A stretch of DNA of 64,000 nt, from positions 62,001-126,000 of the forward strand of contig CAMVOC010000001.1 of assembly GCA_947169045.1 (NCBI GenBank), in the 5' to 3' direction. This stretch comes from an uncultured bacterium (GTDB taxonomy: Bacteria; Patescibacteriota; Gracilibacteria; Absconditabacterales; Absconditicoccaceae). Below are positions 58,360 to 64,000 of the stretch, one piece after another. How positions within the stretch are numbered: the stretch's first letter is position 1; each line of letters opens with the position of its first letter. The notes under the pieces were generated by a model, which saw only the letters and a program-made list of their open reading frames with translations, made no database searches and was not told the DNA's origin. Made by a program: the position numbers and the translations under genes.

Positions 58360-59616
58360 ATGTTGACGTTCCTCTCTGCCTTCCTACTATTTAACTGCAT
58401 ATATCAAATCTTTTCCACCATAACAATCTATGGACTAGGAATATTTTCTGCATCAATGCCTTCCCTCATCAGAGACGGAATGCGGTGCGTCTTTTTGCTC
58501 ATTTTGCTAATTATCAACCGTCATTCTCTCAAATCTTATCTCAAAAAACGAAAAAAAATCCGAATCTCATTCATCGTATTACTCCTGTACAGCGTTCTGC
58601 TTTCTTATCTCTTTTTCAATAAAGCTCCCGCAGATCTCCTCATCGGAATAAAATACGGCTTTTGGCGAATATTCATCTTACTCTCATCGACATTCATCGG
58701 TTTTGTTTACCACAAAAAGCTCGACCAAAACGCCTCAAAATACACCAACACCATAGAAATAGCCCTTTTAATAGTCGTCATCTTGGGATTCCTGCGACAA
58801 GTGCTCAAACTACTCAAACCTGAACGATTTGCAGCAATGGGCTACACAATCCACCTCAATGACTACTATTTCGGGGATAATCCACCGATCTACTACCTCA
58901 CAGGATACGAAGGAACTCTCCGCCGACAAGGACTCTTCTCCGGACCTAATAACTACGGATATTTTCTCCTAGCCTTTTTCCCATGGGTACTACCTCGACT
59001 TCACACCTCAGAGGGAAAAGCAACAACCACAAAGCTCACCCCACGCAGAATCATAACACTCATCCTACGACTCCTGGCAATGGCACTCACGCTTTCGAGA
59101 GCAGTTTTCCTGGGAGCAATATTCATCATCTTGCTCACCTACCGACCACTCATCAAAAGTAAAAAAAAGCTGATCATCTGCACGGCAGTCACCCTTATCG
59201 CAGTAGTAATTGCTCTTTCACTGTTAAAACGAGAATCAACCTTAGCACACATCACCTCAAAACTTTCCGCTCTACCAGAAATTTTCACCCATCCACGAGG
59301 AATGGGATTAGGCTCTTCATGACCAGCAATCCATCACAACGGATCAATTTTACCTGAAAATTACTATTTCCAAATCCTCTTGGATGTAGGACGGATTGGA
59401 TTTGGGCTATGGTACCTAACTATTTTCCCAATAGTACGCCGTCGCCCCCTCAAAGATCACGAAAATCTCGCAGCATACAAAAAAGCAACACTAGGGTTTC
59501 TCGCTCTCCTCGCCATAGGACTCTTCTTACATGTCTTTGAAGATAGTATGGTAAATTACCTTTTCTTCATAATCTACGGGATCATCCTCTGATATCTATC
59601 CAAAAAAGAAAAATAA
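58360..59616 (+). CDS. O-antigen ligase/polymerase-like membrane protein
   Basis: Polytopic; TLRRQGLFSGPNNYGYFLLAFFP, MALTLSRAVFLGA. Confidence 0.65.
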
Positions 59617-59627
59617 ATCAGATTCTA

Positions 59628-59655
59628 TTGACTTTTTTAATTTTTTGAATATAAT
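59628..59655 (+). promoter_or_regulatory. Promoter
   Basis: TTGACT-N16-TATAAT, 32 bp before the ATG at 59688. Confidence 0.7.
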
Positions 59656-59687
59656 AAAGGATACTTTATCTTTTTAAGTAAGAGAAA

Positions 59688-60519
59688 ATGGCAATAAAAA
59701 GGAGACTTTATAACTCAGCTGCTACTGCCGTTAGACCCATTGCAATCGCCGGACAAGCACTAGATGATGTGAGCCATACTGCGATTCGTTATGGGGAAGA
59801 AATTTTTGATCTTCTCTGACAGACAAAAGACCAAGTAAAAGACGCTTTTTCAGAGGTAAAAAGAGAAAGCAAACGATATAAAAAAATCGGAAAGGGGGAT
59901 AGTCAGCCCCTTTAAAGCTACCGCTCGCTGAATCAAAGGAACCTTACAAGCAGTAGTACAACCAAGTTACCGCACCTTTGGAAGAGTAAAGCAAACACTA
60001 GCCAACGTCGTACTCAATACCGGACATATGATTGAATACGCAGGAAGCGCAAAAAAGCGAACAGAATACGAAAAAATTACAAACAAAGAATACAAGCCTG
60101 TCAGTTACTATGACTGGAGCTTTTTAAGTTCTGATAGTGCAATTACCCAAAAGAAAGAAGCCATAAGAACTGAGAAGAAAGCAAGAAAAGCTCTTGCCAC
60201 AAAAAGAGCTCAAGAAGCACTACAATACGAACTTACTAGAGACCTAGAAAGAGAAAAAATAAAACAAGAAAACGAGAAAAAACAACGAGAAAAAGAACTA
60301 GAACTCAAAAAAGCAGAGCGAGAAGCAGAAAAACTACGCGACAAAGGATTACGAGAAGCTGAAGAAAAACTAAGAAAAGCACAGCGAGAAGAGCAAGAAC
60401 AGCTCCGCAACAAAGAAAATATTCAAAAAATTAGAGAAAAAGAACAAGAAATAATGGAAATACAGATACGCACAAAACAAAGAGAAGAAAAACCTGAACC
60501 AGAAGCAAAGACAGAATAA
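59688..60519 (+). CDS. Hypothetical Lys/Glu-rich protein interrupted by a +1 frameshift near 59891-59899
   Basis: Frame 0 MAIKRRLYNSAATAVRPI...KKIGKGDSQPL*; reading continues in frame 1 as IVSPFKATAR[G]IKGTLQAV... to TAA. Confidence 0.55.
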
Positions 60520-60524
60520 CTACA

Positions 60525-61073
60525 TTATACTTTCATAACTTCCTCCACCTTCAATTTAACCAATTCTTCCACTTTGGCATTCATTTTTTTCGTTAATTCT
60601 TCCACCTGAGATTCATTCGCTTTATGTTGATCTTCACTGATTGTTTTTGCTGTAAATTCTGCTTTAGTAGCATTCATAGCTTCTTGTCTAACTTTTCTCA
60701 AGTTAGCTTTTGTCTCTTCACCCATAGCCTTCACCTGCTTAGCGATTTGATCACGTCTTTCCTGAGTTAAAGCAGGGACTCTTACAAACAAGAAAGTTCC
60801 TTGATTATCCACACCAACTCCTAAATCTGCTTCATAAATAGCATTTGCAATATGCTTTGCGTTTCCTCTATCCCAAGGCTCAATTTTAATCGTTGAATTA
60901 TCTGAAATAGTGATTAAAGCAATTGCATTCATTTTCATTGCTCCATAATCCGTCTCTACATTAATATTTTCTACCAATCCCGTAGTAGCACGTCCTACCT
61001 GCAATCCTTGAAATTCTTTTTCTAAGTAAGCAAGAGCTTTTTGCATTTGTTGATCATAAGTTGAGAGATTCAT
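60525..61073 (-). CDS. frr: Ribosome recycling factor
   Basis: LEKEFQGLQVGRATTGLVENI, IEPWDRGNAKHIANAI, VRVPALTQERRDQIAKQVKAMGEETKANLRKVRQEAM. Confidence 0.93.
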   Translation of the reverse strand: MNLSTYDQQMQKALAYLEKEFQGLQVGRATTGLVENINVETDYGAMKMNAIALITISDNSTIKIEPWDRGNAKHIANAIYEADLGVGVDNQGTFLFVRVPALTQERRDQIAKQVKAMGEETKANLRKVRQEAMNATKAEFTAKTISEDQHKANESQVEELTKKMNAKVEELVKLKVEEVMKV

Positions 61074-61133
61074 CAGGAAAATAATAAGAAAATAAAGGAT
61101 AAAAAACCTAAATACACCTATAAGAAAGCACTT

Positions 61134-62639
61134 TTAAAAATCAAGAGAAAACACCTCCAAAATTCTCCTTAAACTAAAAAGAAGTTCTTGTCCTTCAGCA
61201 TGGCAAAAAGCCTTAAGACCAAGATAATTCTGCCCTGCATACTGCATTTCTCCGACGAAAAGGGGAGTAATCTTTCTTCTTTCCAAAGGTCACTGAGGCG
61301 AACGATAAAGAATCTCTGCCTCCTGCTGCAGAGCAATAATAGTCTGTAATTTCTGCATCAAAATAAAATCCGCAACAGAAGAATCAAGAATTACGGAATC
61401 CTCATCTAAAGGAGCTATCAATTTAATTCACTTTAACGTTTTACAGCGACTCAAAGCCACATAGGCTTGCCCATGAGCAAAAGCGCCTCCTTGCAAGTCA
61501 ATAATCACATGATCAAAAGTTTTCCCTTGAGACTTATGAATCGTGCAAGCCCACGCCAAACGAAGAGGAATTTGGGAAAAAGAACCAATTTCCTCCGCCT
61601 CAAGCTTCTTTTTCTCTTCATCATACACATACTGAGAAACTTTCCAAATATGAGGAGTTACCTGCACTTCCTCTCCACCAAAAATCTGTACAGTCAGACT
61701 TTTATGTTTCATATCCGTAATCACTCCTAGCGTCCCATTCACCCATCTACCTTTAGGATCATTAACAACAAACATAACTTGTGCTCACACTTTAAGCCAC
61801 AGCTCCGTTTCCGTAGGTAAACTGTGTTCTCTCATCACGCCATCCAAAGATCCAAGGAAAAGCTGCGCCTCACCTGGTAATTCCTCTAATTTTTGCAAAT
61901 TAATACGATCCACCACGTCATTTTTCCCCGCCAAATACATCTCTCACGGAGCAATTTCCCAGTCATCCGTACGTACAACCTGTTGATTAAGCTGATCAAA
62001 CGTAGTTGTTGTCAGATTTTTTGTCCTAATAGCATTCAAAAAAGAAAGAAAAAGCTGATCCTGCTGACGATACACTGTCTCTAATTCCAAGAAAGTAAAC
62101 GTAAATTTCCCGGAAGTAACCACATTACTTGAAAAAAAATAAGGACTTGCATACGTCTGTCTAAAAAATTCAGCTTCATCTCTCCTTACCACAGGAGGTA
62201 ATTGATACAAATCACCAATCAGCAGCATCTGAATCCCGCCAAAAGGCTTCTTATTTTTGCAAACAATCTGCAAATAACGATTGATATGATCAAATAAATC
62301 AGCTCTTACCATAGAAATTTCATCAATCACAATAGCATCAAGTTCCGTAAATTTAGGATTCCCTATTTGAGATTTAGCCTCCTTTTTTAAAGTTTTTTCC
62401 GTAACGACAGGAGGAATCTGAAAAAACGAATGAATCGTCGATCCTCAAACATTCAACGCCGCAACCCCCGTAGGAGCTAACACTGCAATATTTTTCTGAG
62501 TATGAGCGATAAATTGGCGTAATAAAGTAGACTTTCCTGTCCCTGCTTTCCCTGTTAAAAAAAGATTATTGGAAGTTTTTTCCATCAAATATAACGCTTC
62601 TAATGCCTTTTTATCGAAAGTAAGTTCCATAACATTCAT
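61134..62639 (-). CDS. Pif1-like SF1 helicase
   Basis: [32 protein letters not shown][G][71 protein letters not shown]. Confidence 0.92.
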
Positions 62640-62770
62640 GATAAAATTTCAACACAAAAAATCAAGAGTTTTTTGAAAAAGAAAGAGCAGATTACTACCA
62701 CAAAATTTGCAATTTTTAACTAGTTTCTTTATACTTATGATGAGTATGTTTTATCTCATATCTACCCACA

Positions 62771-63241
62771 ATGCAAAACCTACTATCATCAAATACACAA
62801 GGTCAGACCTATCTTCCTTCTAGTTCAGAGAAAAAGCAAGCAATGTTAATGTATATGTTTGTAGGCTTACTCCTTTCTCTCCAGCAAGAAAATGTCTCTC
62901 CTTATATGCACCACCACATCAAACAAGCCTTTTGATGGATTGTTTTGCTAGTATTAATCATTTTTTTAGACGTTATTTTATTCATTTTAGGAGCTGTATT
63001 TGGAGCATTTTTCTCCGTTTTAGGAGTGCTCATCACGCTTCCAACACTCATCATAGGAATACTTTGTATCAAGCAAGCTCGAGATGGAAAATACGAACGA
63101 GATAACGAAGGAGCACTAAAATTTTTCTCTACATTTTCAGGATTAGGAAACCGAATTTTAAACTTATTCGACGCCGATCATTATAAAACCAATAACACCG
63201 TCGCAGGAATTGATCTTTCTCAATACGATTTAAACAAATAA
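62771..63241 (+). CDS. Small membrane protein
   Basis: ORF extended upstream over a TGA; two hydrophobic segments. Confidence 0.65.
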
Positions 63242-63257
63242 TAATTCAATATCCCTG

Positions 63258-64000
63258 ATGCCAACTAAGCAATATCAATCATCTCCTCTCACATTTTCAC
63301 CCTCTCAAAAATTTTTTAATAATCAAAAAAATCTGATTCAAAAACTCGGATTCATCCTCCCAACTACGATCGACCTCCATATCAAATATTCATTTCAACA
63401 GGTAGAACCTACATATTTTATGCAATGAGCAGAATTTGAAGCATTTAACTCCGATCACGCAATCATTCAAAAAGGAATGATCTATAAATTAGGAGTAGCA
63501 AACCCAAAATATCCAGACGTTCTTTCCGCAAAAATCAATCTCGAAAACGTCAAAGAACGTGTAACACAAGGGATTCTCTCAACAATTTTAGCATTTCCCT
63601 TGTTACAACGAGCAATTTTTTTCCTTTTATTATGTCTGTTACCAGCTACCATTTGAAATGCGCTCTTATACATCAATCTGATAGGATTGTTTATTATGTT
63701 CTTTTTCTCGCTATATAAGACCATTAAAACTCTCGTCAAACAGACCAAGCAACAACAAAATACTTCCATTGCAGGTTTTGATGTACAATTTGCACAACAT
63801 ACCGATCAGCTTTTTTTCTCTGCTGAAATGCTTTCTGCAATTCACGACCTAAAAGCGCTAGATATCACCAAAATCGCATATACAGGGAATTGTCTCTATC
63901 TCTACCAAAACAGCATTTCTCCTGCATTAACCCAGCACACACTCAAAACATTACAGTCTTCTACTATTTTATCCATCTTAGAGCAGCAACATGAATCTGA
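63258..64000 (+). CDS. Membrane protein (partial, runs off the window)
   Basis: Frame open from ATG 63258 with TGA as Gly; central TM pair. Confidence 0.6.

Larger units (their letters stand above)
1406..63815. repeat. Dispersed 10-mer family AAAAAGCTGA / TCAGCTTTTT (wider family AAAAAKCWGA)
   Basis: 36 exact copies counted by eye: + at 1406, 2984, 6088, 6867, 6946, 11180, 11794, 15219, 20991, 23213, 24182, 26042, 26940, 29515, 34521, 38032, 40122, 40711, 42301, 47937, 48597, 53205, 57074, 59164, 62049; - at 1479, 1627, 9179, 9731, 16086, 20479, 24505, 32616, 42022, 55007, 63806. Confidence 0.9.

Noticed and set aside
1406-63815. Dispersed word as a transposon, MITE or CRISPR repeat
   Set aside because: Copies are 10 bp, lack terminal inverted repeats and target duplications, are not arrayed, and lie inside conserved codons of essential genes.
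1375-64000. Many apparently broken genes (pseudogenes) in the standard-code ORF track
   Set aside because: Fragments share one frame and are interrupted only by TGA at conserved Gly positions; this is recoding, not decay.

Overview
The window is about 64 kb of AT-rich bacterial chromosome, densely coding on both strands. It uses a variant code in which in-frame TGA is read as glycine (translation table 25). That code, together with the gene set, points to Patescibacteria/CPR of the Absconditabacteria (SR1) / Gracilibacteria type. The supplied standard-code ORF track therefore splits most genes; I re-joined fragments that share one frame and are separated only by TGA. Housekeeping content: tilS, rlmE-like, rnpB RNA, tatD, tRNA-Met(CAT), tRNA-Ser(GCT), tig, dnaA, pyk, rpsB, ybaB, gltX, rpmA, rpmF, htpX-lemA, adk, tsf, uvrA, pflB, a class A PBP, frr and a Pif1-like helicase. 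Accessory content: a VirD4/TraD-like ATPase fused to a C-terminal S1 domain, a sortase beside a duplicated Cys-rich surface protein, a TGA-dense LysM / polysaccharide-deacetylase cassette, a degenerate pyruvate-kinase paralog, a PIN-less KH-ATPase and two small coiled-coil genes. The strongest unexplained signal is a dispersed 10-mer, AAAAAGCTGA / TCAGCTTTTT. I count 36 exact copies by eye, plus a family of AAAAAKCWGA variants, in both orientations, in coding frames and in 5' leaders. It resembles a DNA-uptake-sequence or Chi-like genome-wide word. I saw no CRISPR array, rRNA operon, transposase or prophage.
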